Source: Rufibacter sp. DG15C
GTDB taxonomy: Bacteria; Bacteroidota; Bacteroidia; Cytophagales; Hymenobacteraceae
DNA: 64,000 nt
NCBI RefSeq assembly: GCF_001577755.1
Contig: NZ_CP010776.1
Location: forward strand, 3,968,001 to 4,032,000
Direction of reading: 5' to 3'
Shown: piece after piece, positions 16,501-24,759 of the stretch
How positions within the stretch are numbered: position 1 is the first letter of the stretch
Layout: each line of letters opens with the position of its first letter
Made by a program: the position numbers and the translations under genes
Notes under the pieces: generated by a model
Seen by the model: only the letters and a program-made list of their open reading frames with translations
Told to the model about the DNA's origin: nothing
The model's database searches: none

Positions 16501-18820
16501 AGCCATCTTTGAAAGTGGTACGCACTTGATGTGGTCGGTTAACCGCAAATACAAGCTTACTTCCTTCAACCAAAACTTCTCTAATGTCATCCAGAATTAC
16601 GGTGTAGCCACGCCGGAATTAGGCATGCAGTTGGGTGACATGGTGCAGCCGTTTATAGCCGAAGAGGATTTTGATTTAATGAAGTCTGCCTATGATCTGG
16701 CCTTTGCCGGGCAAGCAAGACAGTTTGAGTTAGAGTTAAAAAATCCGAGTGGACAGAGCGAATGGCTGGAGATCCTCCTGAACCCCATTTACTTGGAGGA
16801 CGGCAGCTTTGATGATGTTTCAGCGATTGCCTTGGATATTACCGACAAAAAAATTTCACAATTGGCCTTGGCTGAGAATGAGGAGAAGTTCAGGCGCATT
16901 TTTGAGTCCTTCCAGGACATGTACTATAAAACAGATATTGGCGGTGAGTTTGAGCTCTTAAGTCCTTCTGTGCAAGACCTGTTGGGCTACACGCAAACTG
17001 AAGCCATTGGCATGAACGTGAGCGACCTGTACATTAATCCTCAGGACCGCGACCAGCTATTAAATGCCCTGTACACGCAACGTAAAGTAAGAAACTTTGA
17101 AACGGCCCTTAAAACCAAAGACCAAGGCGAAATAGAGGTATTGGTCAACTCCAGGCTCATCACCAACCAAGACGGCGAAGCCATTGCCATTGAGGGCGTT
17201 TGCCGTGACATCACCGAACTGAAAAACACCCAGCGGGAGTTAATCCGTGCCAAAGAACTGGCAGAAAACTCCCTGCAAGTCAAAAACCAGTTCCTGGCTA
17301 ACATGAGCCATGAGTTGCGCACGCCTATGAACGGTATTATAGGCATGATTGATTTGCTGTACCATACCGCCTCTACAGAAGAGCAGATTGACTACATAGA
17401 CACTCTGCGCAAGTCATCAGATGCGCTTTTGGACATCTTGAATGACATTCTGGACCTTTCTAAAATTCAGGCCGGCAAAATGGAGGTGAACCTCTCTGGT
17501 ATTGACTTACATTATACCTTAGATAAAATCCACTCTTTGTTTGCCAACCGCGCGAACCAAAAGGATCTGGAATTCAATTATTTCATCTCTAAGGAGACGC
17601 CGCGCTACATCATCACAGATGAAACCCGCTTGTTGCAGATTCTCTCTAACCTGACCTCCAACGCCATTAAGTTTACCAACCAGGGCACAGTGAGCGTGGA
17701 CGTTAACCAACTGAAAGTTGAAGGCGATGAGCATTTACTGGAGTTCAGGGTAAAAGATTCAGGGATAGGGATTTCACAAGAGGACATCCAGATTCTGTTC
17801 ACCAACTTCACGCAGTTAGACAATTCCTCCACTAAAACCTTCGGCGGAACGGGTCTAGGCCTGGCCATTTCTAAGCAGTTGAGTGAATTGCTGGGGGGCG
17901 AGATTGGCGTTGAGTCTAAACCGGGCAAGGGCAGTACGTTCTGGTTTACCATTAAATGCCGCTTGGCAGAAAACGTAAGCCAGATTAATGAGCAGCTGCA
18001 ATTAGCAAAAGAAACTGAGACCATTGATAAGTTTGACCCAGCACCGGTTGTCTTGTTGGTGGATGACAACCAGATCAACCAAAAGGTGGCCATTAAACTG
18101 CTGGAGCGCTTGGGCTGTACGCCAGACGTGGCTTCCAATGGATATGAGGCCATTGATAAGGCCACTCAGAATACCTATGAAATTATTTTCATGGACATTC
18201 AAATGCCAGAAATGGATGGTGTCACCGCTACCAAGGAGTTAAAGAGACTACTTGGTGCTTCCTGCCCTCCAATTGTAGCCATGACGGCGTACTCTATGAA
18301 AGATGATGCAGAGAAGTTCATGAGCGAAGGATTGGATGATTATATTTCAAAACCGGTGAAAAGCACGGACCTCTCTGACCGCATTAGTAAATGGCGCCAG
18401 AAAAACACATCCACCCCTACCACAGCTGCCCCTATTACACAACCTGAGACGTCCGTAGCAGAGCAAAAGGAAGAGCAGCAATTACTGGATGTGTCGGTGG
18501 TAGAGCAGTTGCGCAGCATTGGAGGCGTAGATTTTGCCTTGCAACTGTATGTGGATTTTGAGGAGGAAACCACTGAATTACTCCAAGACGCTAAAAACCA
18601 AGTGGAGGCACAACATTACGAGGGCATTTTAAGTACACTGCATCAGATTAAGGGTACTGCCTCAACGCTGGGATTAGTGGTGATCACAAGCATAGCCAAA
18701 AGCTTGGAGCATGACATCCGGAAAGGCGAAATGAGCAATGTAGTTTCCGCTTATGCTGATTTAGAATCTAGTTTTGCTAATTTTAAAGCTCACTATCGTA
18801 ATATAATCTTACCAAACTAA
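13544..18820 (+). CDS. Giant soluble hybrid sensor histidine kinase with REC and HPt
   Basis: 1758 aa from the ATG at 13544. Domains in order (approximate): a divergent PAS 25-130, PAS 144-255, GAF 289-415, PAS 429-545, PAS 571-683, PAS 696-805, GAF 814-969, PAS 985-1100, PAS 1116-1225, HisKA 1248-1313 with phospho-acceptor H1256 in SHELRTPMNG, HATPase 1356-1473 (N box SNAIKFT, GTGLGLAIS), REC 1503-1618 with D1551 in FMDIQMPEMDG, HPt 1650-1752 with H1700 in LHQIKGTAST. There is no signal peptide or transmembrane segment, so sensing is cytoplasmic. All residues of a His-Asp-His relay are present; the final Asp is probably in the single-domain regulator 3 nt downstream. The ligand is unknown. 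Confidence 0.92.
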   Translation: MNTTHMSAEDSSLVTAAAHLIDLAEHVSGSRKMMFVCAPDGRVLAVNQQTRDVFFKGASFPEHLNIKQLLEDKYLHKFEKNLRQLRSRKNISGFLQSNNNALGNGLFYFKSSLVKQDGHELLYLAVRSASAEVMPVGDMFASESSYRSIFEDSNEPLFILDKKGVFIDVNKEALALIQGTKQDLTGKTVFEAFDLNPSEKIAFKKRIQEACEGKAQKFDWWFKDSQDSLHPMLLSFKCGKYFGQEVVLGTAKPMEDKGRLQETGKQRLDQQEFMAKLIPVIADLKSADDILAAALDSFLKRPQIVGGGVYVYHPTTRMVQLVKSKGEASFILQDQSILALKPELLSQLENKHKNRSLLSISRNFQHLFRKREVIALPISTDKGYLAAIILLTDDAMHITSTLTEFINQVGFELNSFLSRFELRQELHHSEGKYKTLFESSNDAIFLLNSSQIADCNFQATMLLDCDKQDILGKRLADFSPALQADGSSSLEKSLQMIDETLLDGNPQTVEWRLERTDGNTIDSEVSFSAIQLEGVSFVQCIVRDITQRKEAQALLRKQEVLRESMLQFRSFLSQVNLAYISLDLDLRVLYVNDYFLQYTGYKREEVVGQNYYELFVSEHERASRVQEIQKALHTQSLRSYYEWDLVTKSHSVKILRWNIMFEMDAEGNVTGITAVGKDMTDKRIAMEALKDNKIRLQDLFDNAHDLIQNISTDNKFIFVNRAWKEKLGYNDYDIENLTLTDIVHPYYKAKLIYQLRNLYKGENVNKIETVFLTKSGKPIHLIGSINCSWQDGKPIATRAILHDITDRIKAERLQKVYYSIANLAISSKDLPSLYSAIHRELSKIIETHNFFIALYDDAKHLIDFVYYVDQLADMPASSTTRPFSSGMTEYIIKTGKPLYATKEDFLQLEAEGKLSINGVVPEVMLFSPLSIGERIIGVIAVRDYKNPEAYVQTDIEILHFISNQVALAIERKRNEEQINIQNARLKAIFESGTHLMWSVNRKYKLTSFNQNFSNVIQNYGVATPELGMQLGDMVQPFIAEEDFDLMKSAYDLAFAGQARQFELELKNPSGQSEWLEILLNPIYLEDGSFDDVSAIALDITDKKISQLALAENEEKFRRIFESFQDMYYKTDIGGEFELLSPSVQDLLGYTQTEAIGMNVSDLYINPQDRDQLLNALYTQRKVRNFETALKTKDQGEIEVLVNSRLITNQDGEAIAIEGVCRDITELKNTQRELIRAKELAENSLQVKNQFLANMSHELRTPMNGIIGMIDLLYHTASTEEQIDYIDTLRKSSDALLDILNDILDLSKIQAGKMEVNLSGIDLHYTLDKIHSLFANRANQKDLEFNYFISKETPRYIITDETRLLQILSNLTSNAIKFTNQGTVSVDVNQLKVEGDEHLLEFRVKDSGIGISQEDIQILFTNFTQLDNSSTKTFGGTGLGLAISKQLSELLGGEIGVESKPGKGSTFWFTIKCRLAENVSQINEQLQLAKETETIDKFDPAPVVLLVDDNQINQKVAIKLLERLGCTPDVASNGYEAIDKATQNTYEIIFMDIQMPEMDGVTATKELKRLLGASCPPIVAMTAYSMKDDAEKFMSEGLDDYISKPVKSTDLSDRISKWRQKNTSTPTTAAPITQPETSVAEQKEEQQLLDVSVVEQLRSIGGVDFALQLYVDFEEETTELLQDAKNQVEAQHYEGILSTLHQIKGTASTLGLVVITSIAKSLEHDIRKGEMSNVVSAYADLESSFANFKAHYRNIILPN

Positions 18821-18823
18821 ACT

Positions 18824-19201
18824 ATGGCTGATTCAAAAACCATACTCATTGCAGAGGATAGCTCTGTAATCCTGAACCTTACCAAAAAAATCCTAGAGTT
18901 GCAGAACTACAAGGTGCTGTCAGCCAAGAACGGCGGGGAGGTGATTAAGAAGATTAACGAGGAGAAAATAGACGCTATTCTCATGGACTTGAACATACCC
19001 GTGAAAGATGGGATGGAGTGCACCAAAGAAATTCGCACCTCTTCTAATCCAGAAATAGCCAACATTCCCATTATTGCCGTGACCGGCAATGCCAACAACT
19101 ATACCCTGGAGGAGTTTAAACAAGCAGGCATCAACGCCTACCTGCCAAAGCCTCTGGATTTTGACATGTTGGTGCAGACCGTGAAAGAGTACGTAAAATA
19201 G
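18824..19201 (+). CDS. Single-domain response regulator
   Basis: 125-aa CheY-like receiver. Acidic pocket ED at 11-12, phospho-acceptor D55 in ILMDLNIP, T/S near 85 and K107 in YLPKPL. There is no output domain. The gene follows the giant hybrid kinase by 3 nt, so it is the obvious recipient of phosphate from that protein's HPt domain; its downstream partner is not in the window. Confidence 0.92.
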   Translation: MADSKTILIAEDSSVILNLTKKILELQNYKVLSAKNGGEVIKKINEEKIDAILMDLNIPVKDGMECTKEIRTSSNPEIANIPIIAVTGNANNYTLEEFKQAGINAYLPKPLDFDMLVQTVKEYVK

Positions 19202-19229
19202 GGCTTAGCCCTTAGGGCAAATTAAGTTT

Positions 19230-19508
19230 ATGCAGCTAAAATACACCCGGCCCTTCTTAAGCCGGTTAGAGGATATTTTTGCGGAGTCTGAGTACATGCT
19301 GCGCTATGAGAAAGGCACCTTTAAGTCTGGATTCTGCGTGTTGAAGGATACCAAGGTGGCGGTAGTGAACAAATACTTTCCGCTGGAAGGTAAGATTAAC
19401 TGTTTAGTAGAAATACTAAAATCCATAGAGATTACCCCAGAGGCCCTTCGGCCTGAAAGCCAGGAGTTATACCTGGCAATTAAAAACCAAACGTTGGCCT
19501 CAACGTGA
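19230..19508 (+). CDS. Conserved small protein
   Basis: 92-aa soluble protein without signal peptide or recognised domain. It reads as a beta-hairpin core (FKSGFCVLKDTKVAVVNKYF) followed by helices. Its stop overlaps the GTG start of the metallo-hydrolase (GTGA, 19505-19508), which argues that it is a real translated gene and coupled to it. It is probably in one operon with the kinase/regulator genes upstream. Confidence 0.65.
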   Translation: MQLKYTRPFLSRLEDIFAESEYMLRYEKGTFKSGFCVLKDTKVAVVNKYFPLEGKINCLVEILKSIEITPEALRPESQELYLAIKNQTLAST

Positions 19509-20266
19509 AAATCACTTTATTAGGAACTGGCACCTCACAGGGAGTACCCGTCATTGGGTGCGAATGTGAGGTTTGCCGCTCCCTAGACTACAGGGATAAA
19601 CGGCTGCGGGTATCTGTTCACCTGGAGATTGACGGCAAGAGCCTGGTCATTGATTCAGGTCCAGATTTCAGGCAGCAGATGTTGCGGGAGCGCATTAAAC
19701 GCGTAGATGCCCTTCTCTTTACGCATGAGCATAAAGACCACACGGCCGGTATGGATGATATACGGGCCTTTAATTTTATGCAGCACATGGACATGCCGGT
19801 GTACGCAGACCCTCGCGTATTAAAGCAGCTTCAGCAAGAATTCAGCTATATTTTCACCAATGCCACGTACCCAGGCATACCCCGGGTGGAGCTTTACCCC
19901 ATCCAGAATGAGCCATTTACGGTAATGGGCCAGCAAGTGATTCCTATTGCCGTCATGCACCATAAGCTGCCAGTTTTTGGTTTTAGGATTGGGGACTTCA
20001 CCTACATCACAGATGCCAACTATATTTCTGATGAAGAGAAGGAGAAAATTAAGGGCTCTAAAGTGGTGGTGTTAAATGCCCTCAGAAAAGAGCCTCACAT
20101 CTCGCATTTCTCATTATCAGAGGCCCTTACTCTACTAGAAGAATTGGCACCTGAGCAGGCCTACCTTACCCATATCAGCCATTTACTGGGATTGCACCGC
20201 GAGGTAGAGCAAGAATTGCCACCCAACGTGCGCCTAGCCTATGACGGGCTTACTTTTACTTTATAA
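19505..20266 (+). CDS. MBL-fold metallo-hydrolase, PhnP-like
   Basis: 253-aa metallo-beta-lactamase-fold phosphodiesterase-type protein. The N-terminal GTGTSQGVPVIGC and CEVC cysteine cluster is typical of the PhnP/lipoate-associated MBL group, and the metal motif THEHKDH is at about 77-83. GTG start overlapping the preceding stop. Likely hydrolyses a phosphodiester or cyclic phosphate; no phn genes are near, so the substrate is open. Confidence 0.85.
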   Translation: MKITLLGTGTSQGVPVIGCECEVCRSLDYRDKRLRVSVHLEIDGKSLVIDSGPDFRQQMLRERIKRVDALLFTHEHKDHTAGMDDIRAFNFMQHMDMPVYADPRVLKQLQQEFSYIFTNATYPGIPRVELYPIQNEPFTVMGQQVIPIAVMHHKLPVFGFRIGDFTYITDANYISDEEKEKIKGSKVVVLNALRKEPHISHFSLSEALTLLEELAPEQAYLTHISHLLGLHREVEQELPPNVRLAYDGLTFTL

Positions 20267-20268
20267 GC

Positions 20269-21831
20269 GTGCATCAAAACTCCTACTTCTTAAAGCAACT
20301 CGCACAGAAGCTTCACACGCTATTAAGCGGCTCAACCTGCGCAAGTATGTTCAGCCAGGAGAAAGACGAGTTGATGTTGGAGTTTACGTATGAGGATCAA
20401 TCCATTTTCCTGAAAGCCATTCAAACGCCCACCTTCTCTAGCTTACAAATCCCGCAAAGCTTTAACAGAGCCCGTCAGAACTCAGTGGATTTGTTTGCCC
20501 CCTTGATTGGCCAAAAGGTACTGGAGGTTGTTTCGCATAAACAGGAGAGAAGCTTTTACATCACTTTTACAGAGGGCAAAACACTGTTGTTTAAGCTTTT
20601 CGGGAATAGGTCTAATGTGGTATTGTTTGAAGACGGCAAGGCCACTGAATTATTTCATCGGAAATTATCCAAAGACCTATTGCTGGATTACAAGGCCATG
20701 GATCATGATTGGCGGCTAAACCGGGAGCAGTTTTTAGCAGACCCTGGTTCGCTCAAAAAGATGCTTCCTACCTTAGGCGACCTCCCCTTCTTGTATTTGC
20801 AGGAGAATAAATGGGCCGACAAGGCTCCGCAGGAAAAACTTTACTTGGCAGAGGAAATGGTGGCGTTGCTGGAAAATCCTCCAACGTTCTACCTAACCAC
20901 CGTAGACAAAATCCTGCGTCTTTCTTTACTGCCAGTAGGGACCATTCAAGACACATTTGATAACCCATTGGAGGCTTTAAATGCTTTTGTTCCGCAGTTT
21001 AGGGCGCAAGAGTATTTCCAGAGAAATTATAGTGCCACTAATAAGGCCTTACAACGGCAACTAGAGGTGGCTAATAAAATCTGGTACCAATTACAGGAAC
21101 AGCTGGAACAATGGCACCACGGGACGCCCTATGCCCAAACTGCAGATGTGATTATGGCTAATCTTAGCAACATTCCGGTGGGCACGCAGGAGATGGAGTT
21201 ATTTGATTTCTACCTGAACCAACCTAGGTTGGTAAAGCTGTCCCGAACTGAGACTCCCCAGAAAACGGCAGAACGCTTATACAAGAAAGCCAAGAACCAG
21301 CAGATTGAATGGCGCCTCTTGCAAGAACGGGCCCAGCGCAAGGAAGTGGAAGTGGAAACGTTGACTCAACAACTAGCAGCGTTGGAACAAATTGAAACGG
21401 CCCCTGCCCTGCGCCAGTACCTCAAAAAGCACACGGTTACCCAAACCGTCACCGGCCCCGACCTGCCCTACCATTCTTTTGAGTTGGATGGCTTTAAGAT
21501 TTGGGTGGGAAAGAATGCCAAAGCCAATGACACCCTTACCCTCAAGCATACCCATAAAGATGATTTGTGGCTGCATGCCAAAGATGTTCCAGGATCTCAT
21601 GTGGTTATTAAGCAGGTGCCCGGCAAGGCCATTCCCGTGCGCGTGATTGAAGCCGCAGCCCAATTGGCAGCCTTCTATTCCAAACGCAAGAGTGACACCC
21701 TCTGCCCTGTATTATGCACGCCTAAAAAGTACGTGCGCAAACCTAAGGGTGCCACGGCAGGGTCAGTGATGGTAGAGCGGGAAAAAGTAATTCTGGTAAA
21801 ACCTGAAAACCCATTCAGGAAAACTCCTTAA
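20269..21831 (+). CDS. NFACT/RqcH-family ribosome quality control protein
   Basis: 520-aa protein with an NFACT-N domain, a central coiled coil (about 335-385) and a C-terminal NFACT-R (DUF814) domain containing the signature DLWLHAKDVPGSHVV near 443. In Bacillus the relative RqcH binds split 50S subunits and recruits tRNA-Ala to add alanine tails to stalled peptides; the same role is inferred here. It starts GTG 2 nt after the metallo-hydrolase stop. The gene is somewhat shorter than Firmicutes RqcH. Confidence 0.85.
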   Translation: MHQNSYFLKQLAQKLHTLLSGSTCASMFSQEKDELMLEFTYEDQSIFLKAIQTPTFSSLQIPQSFNRARQNSVDLFAPLIGQKVLEVVSHKQERSFYITFTEGKTLLFKLFGNRSNVVLFEDGKATELFHRKLSKDLLLDYKAMDHDWRLNREQFLADPGSLKKMLPTLGDLPFLYLQENKWADKAPQEKLYLAEEMVALLENPPTFYLTTVDKILRLSLLPVGTIQDTFDNPLEALNAFVPQFRAQEYFQRNYSATNKALQRQLEVANKIWYQLQEQLEQWHHGTPYAQTADVIMANLSNIPVGTQEMELFDFYLNQPRLVKLSRTETPQKTAERLYKKAKNQQIEWRLLQERAQRKEVEVETLTQQLAALEQIETAPALRQYLKKHTVTQTVTGPDLPYHSFELDGFKIWVGKNAKANDTLTLKHTHKDDLWLHAKDVPGSHVVIKQVPGKAIPVRVIEAAAQLAAFYSKRKSDTLCPVLCTPKKYVRKPKGATAGSVMVEREKVILVKPENPFRKTP

Positions 21832-21854
21832 TCATCATTAATCCTTAACCGAAG

Positions 21855-21900
21855 AAGCCGTTTTTGGCCTGATTTCTAAATATCAGGCTAAAAACGGCTT
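21855..21900. repeat. 38-nt interspersed palindrome, copy 7, with extended stem
   Basis: Core 21859-21896 (CGTTTTTGGCCTGA / TCAGGCTAAAAACG), extended by AAGC/GCTT. Lies between convergent genes and is the only terminator-like structure there. Confidence 0.88.
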
Positions 21901-21963
21901 TTCCAAAAAAAAGGATATTGCTATAGCATATTACAGTTAAAGCTTCTTGAGAGCATTGCTATA

Positions 21964-22395
21964 TTATTCATCTGCCAACAACCACTCCAAGGCATCTTCT
22001 GAATTATTAAACAGCTCAAATTTTGTTTTGACTACTAGTTCTGGGTTATGCTCTAGTTGGTCATACAAGCGGACTACATCCATCATCTCCATGCCCTCTT
22101 TTGTAATAAGCCGGGCAAACTTAAGGAGCTTGGATTGCTTTAACAGCGGGGCCATCTCTTTTATAATCCAGTTCTGATCGCCTAGTTCTAGGTAATGAAT
22201 AGCTCTAGCATCACTAAGCCAATACTTGACTTGTGATCCTAAAATGATGTCAGCAAGGCGTTGGTAGACCTCTCTAAACTCAGAGCTTTGGGGATGCTTA
22301 AACCATTCAACATAAAGAAGGGAAAGATCCTTGTCTATTTGAATGCTGATGAGATCATCCTTGAAAACCTGCTGTAAGTGAGGGGTGGGGTGCAT
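21964..22395 (-). CDS. STAS-like hypothetical protein (paralog of 47788-48210)
   Basis: 143-aa soluble protein. Weakly similar in pattern to SpoIIAA/STAS-like domains: central strand plus DAR motif (near 63) followed by KFARLITKEG near 92-101 and a C-terminal ALEWL. The second window copy at 47788 shares the same landmarks (DSR, KFARIMTEDE, AVEWL), showing a Bacteroidota family of unknown function. Monocistronic. Confidence 0.6.
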   Translation of the reverse strand: MHPTPHLQQVFKDDLISIQIDKDLSLLYVEWFKHPQSSEFREVYQRLADIILGSQVKYWLSDARAIHYLELGDQNWIIKEMAPLLKQSKLLKFARLITKEGMEMMDVVRLYDQLEHNPELVVKTKFELFNNSEDALEWLLADE

Positions 22396-22427
22396 AATGG
22401 TGAATGGCTATTTGCGTCCACAAGTAT

Positions 22428-22463
22428 ATAAAAAAGCCTATAACGTTTCTGTTATAGGCTTAG
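22428..22463 (-). terminator. Terminator of tRNA-Leu
   Basis: On the minus strand AAGCCTATAAC pairs with GTTATAGGCTT around a 6-nt loop and is followed by a T-run. Lies 12 nt beyond the tRNA 3' end. Confidence 0.8.
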
Positions 22464-22474
22464 ATTTAATTGAG

Positions 22475-22556
22475 TGCGCGCGGGGAGATTCGAACTCCCA
22501 CACCCGAAGGCACCACCCCCTCAAGATGGCGTGTCTACCAATTTCACCACGTGCGC
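22475..22556 (-). tRNA. tRNA-Leu (anticodon GAG)
   Basis: 82-nt class II tRNA. Read on the minus strand: acceptor GCGCACG, D-arm TGGTGAAATTGGTAGACA, anticodon stem CCATC/GGTGG with loop TTGAGGG (anticodon GAG), long variable arm, T-arm GGGAG-TTCGAAT-CTCCC, acceptor CGCGCGC, discriminator A. The 3' CCA is not encoded. The acceptor pairs except for an A-C mismatch at the fifth pair. Confidence 0.93.
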
Positions 22557-23916
22557 ATTTCTTAAACTGCAACTGTTATGGAGGTCAAGGCTGCAATCCG
22601 GTCACAAATGTATCTGTTCCTTTGAATACCTGCAAGCCCACTTCAAAAATCTTTCCTTAGGCAAGGACAACACTTACTTCTTATTACTCATATTTCATCT
22701 GCCTTAATTTTTTTAACAATTGTCCAAATATAGAAATCCCATTGATGCATTCTCTCTTGTTACTTTTACTTATCAGAAATTACTGCAGTCACCAAACATT
22801 ATTTCAACATGGATTACTAGTTACGTTAAAACCTAAATTTTATATCCTAATAAACAAATTTACTCCAATCATCTATTTCGCATATATTACATTATCCAAG
22901 GCAACCATTTAAACTTAAAAATCACAATCTTAATTACTCTACAACCTAACAATAAATTCATTCTTAATTAAATCCATCTTATAATATTATATGGTAAATG
23001 GATATTATATTTCTTTCAAGTATAAACTCAATCCTTTTAAAGTCAGAAATCTTTAAAATCTAAAACGACCAGATAAAAGGATTTATTGAGCAAAAAAAAG
23101 TAGTGCCCTAAACTTCAATTCGGCGTTGATTTTTCTAGAGGCTGGTCCCACTAGTCCTTCTTCTGAATGTTATGGTATAGACCGACAATCAAGAGGAAGC
23201 GTAAAGCTCTTGCCTGTCTTCACTAATAAAAACCCTAGACAAATATTCTTGCTCAGTATTTCCAGGTTTAACCAGATGAAAAAGAGGAGTACCCTCATCC
23301 CATCCACACAATTAAACTTTGCAAATACTTTCTCGTTAATTACAACCAGAGTAGCTCATTTCGCCTTCAAGTCTATCTGTAAGAGGCGCCCTTTCCATGG
23401 CCTCCTCTCGATTTTGGACATAACTAGCCCAATTCTCAACTAAGCTAGCCTTTGGAAGAGTTATAATTAAACCTCAAGCATAGGTAATATATTATAACAT
23501 CAATATTTACCAGTCGTTTATACCATCTCATCTAATACTCCACTTCACAACTAACCTATCCAAGTTTCATCCTATAGGTCACTCCAAAACCAGTGATTGA
23601 ACGGTTGTGCATAGAAAATGCTAATACTTTTATCATTTGTTAAATCAGACAAATTATCCTCTTACTTATTTTTAGAGAATTAAATTTCAATTACGAATTG
23701 TCTGGTAAACCGAAGCAGGGCAAAGTTGAGCAACGGTGCATATAGTGCTCTGAACTTAACCTTAGATTGGTTTGATCTGAGAACTGGTTACCCTTGTTGC
23801 CACAACCAATTCTATCAAGAATACGTCCTAGCAGAAACCAACTCAACTCAAGATATGGATGGCAGTCCAACCTGATTTGAGGAATCACTCACGTTTGCTA
23901 AACCAGAACTCGTTCC
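22557..23916. other. AT-rich stretch without a convincing gene
   Basis: About 1.36 kb between the tRNA and the DUF1206 gene, visibly richer in A and T than the rest. Open frames here (the longest about 105 codons at 23126-23443) have no family features, no plausible start context and unusual composition. I saw no transposase remnant, tRNA-end duplication or palindromic repeat copy. It may be decayed sequence or an AT-rich regulatory region. Confidence 0.5.
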
Positions 23917-24717
23917 ATGCAACAGAACAAAAAAGATTGGATTGTCAAATATGCCCGTGTAGGCTATGTAGCCAAGGGCATTGTCTATTGCTTAATTGGA
24001 GTGTTAACCGCCATGTACGCTTTAGGAATTGGAGGCGAAAAAGCCTCTAAATCTGATGCCTTCATGGAAGTGAAAGAATTACCCGGAGGCAGCTTTTTAC
24101 TAGGCTTAATAGCTGCCGGTTTAATTGGATATTCCTTCTGGAGATTTACCCAAGCAGTGGCAGACACAGAAAATAAAGGAACAGATTTTAAAGGGATAGG
24201 TAAACGAATAGCCTATTTTATTAGCGGACTTATTTATGCATCAATTGCGTATGTTGCCTTTAAAATAGCCTTGACAAATGGTGGAGGTTCTGGAGAAGGC
24301 GAGTCGCAAAAAATGTTTTTAGCCGAGCTTTTAGATAAACCATATGGTAAATATCTAGCCATCATAGTTGGATTAATTGTGATTGGCAACGGTCTTGTAC
24401 AATTGAAGCGCGCCATTACAGGGTCTTTTATGAAGGACGTACATGGCATGCCGCAAGACCAGTTTAGAGTACTGGAGCGGTCCGGCAAGTTTGGGTATGC
24501 TGCCAGAGGCATCGTCTTTGGGATCTTGGGGTACCTGTTCGTTAAAGCCGCCTGGAACCGCAACCCATCCCAAGCCGAGAGCACTGAGGGCGCTTTTGAT
24601 TTTCTGAGAGACAACCCCATGGGAGACCTTATGCTGGCGGCGGTGGCCATTGGCCTGATAGGCTACGGCATCTTCATGTTCGTCCGTGCCCGCTACAGTG
24701 ACATCTCCTTTAGTTAA
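23917..24717 (+). CDS. DUF1206 membrane protein
   Basis: 266-aa inner-membrane protein made of three repeats, each a pair of transmembrane helices. The repeat signatures are ARVGYVAKGIVYCLIGVLTA near 11, GKRIAYFISGLIYASIAYVA near 90 and GKFGYAARGIVFGILGYLFV near 190. Function of the family is unknown. Codon use shifts from AT-rich in the first third to the normal GC-richer pattern later, as if the 5' end lies at the edge of the AT-rich block. Confidence 0.85.
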   Translation: MQQNKKDWIVKYARVGYVAKGIVYCLIGVLTAMYALGIGGEKASKSDAFMEVKELPGGSFLLGLIAAGLIGYSFWRFTQAVADTENKGTDFKGIGKRIAYFISGLIYASIAYVAFKIALTNGGGSGEGESQKMFLAELLDKPYGKYLAIIVGLIVIGNGLVQLKRAITGSFMKDVHGMPQDQFRVLERSGKFGYAARGIVFGILGYLFVKAAWNRNPSQAESTEGAFDFLRDNPMGDLMLAAVAIGLIGYGIFMFVRARYSDISFS

Positions 24718-24759
24718 ACGCCATAAGGTAGATACTACCAGAATGTTTAACTTGAGGCC

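Noticed and set aside
23126-23443. 105-codon open frame in the AT-rich gap
   Set aside because: No homology pattern, no signal or domain, poor start context; not supported as a gene.
22475-23916. Integrated element at tRNA-Leu
   Set aside because: The AT-rich DNA lies on the 5' side of the tRNA, whereas integrases normally use the 3' end; no duplicated tRNA end or integrase was seen.
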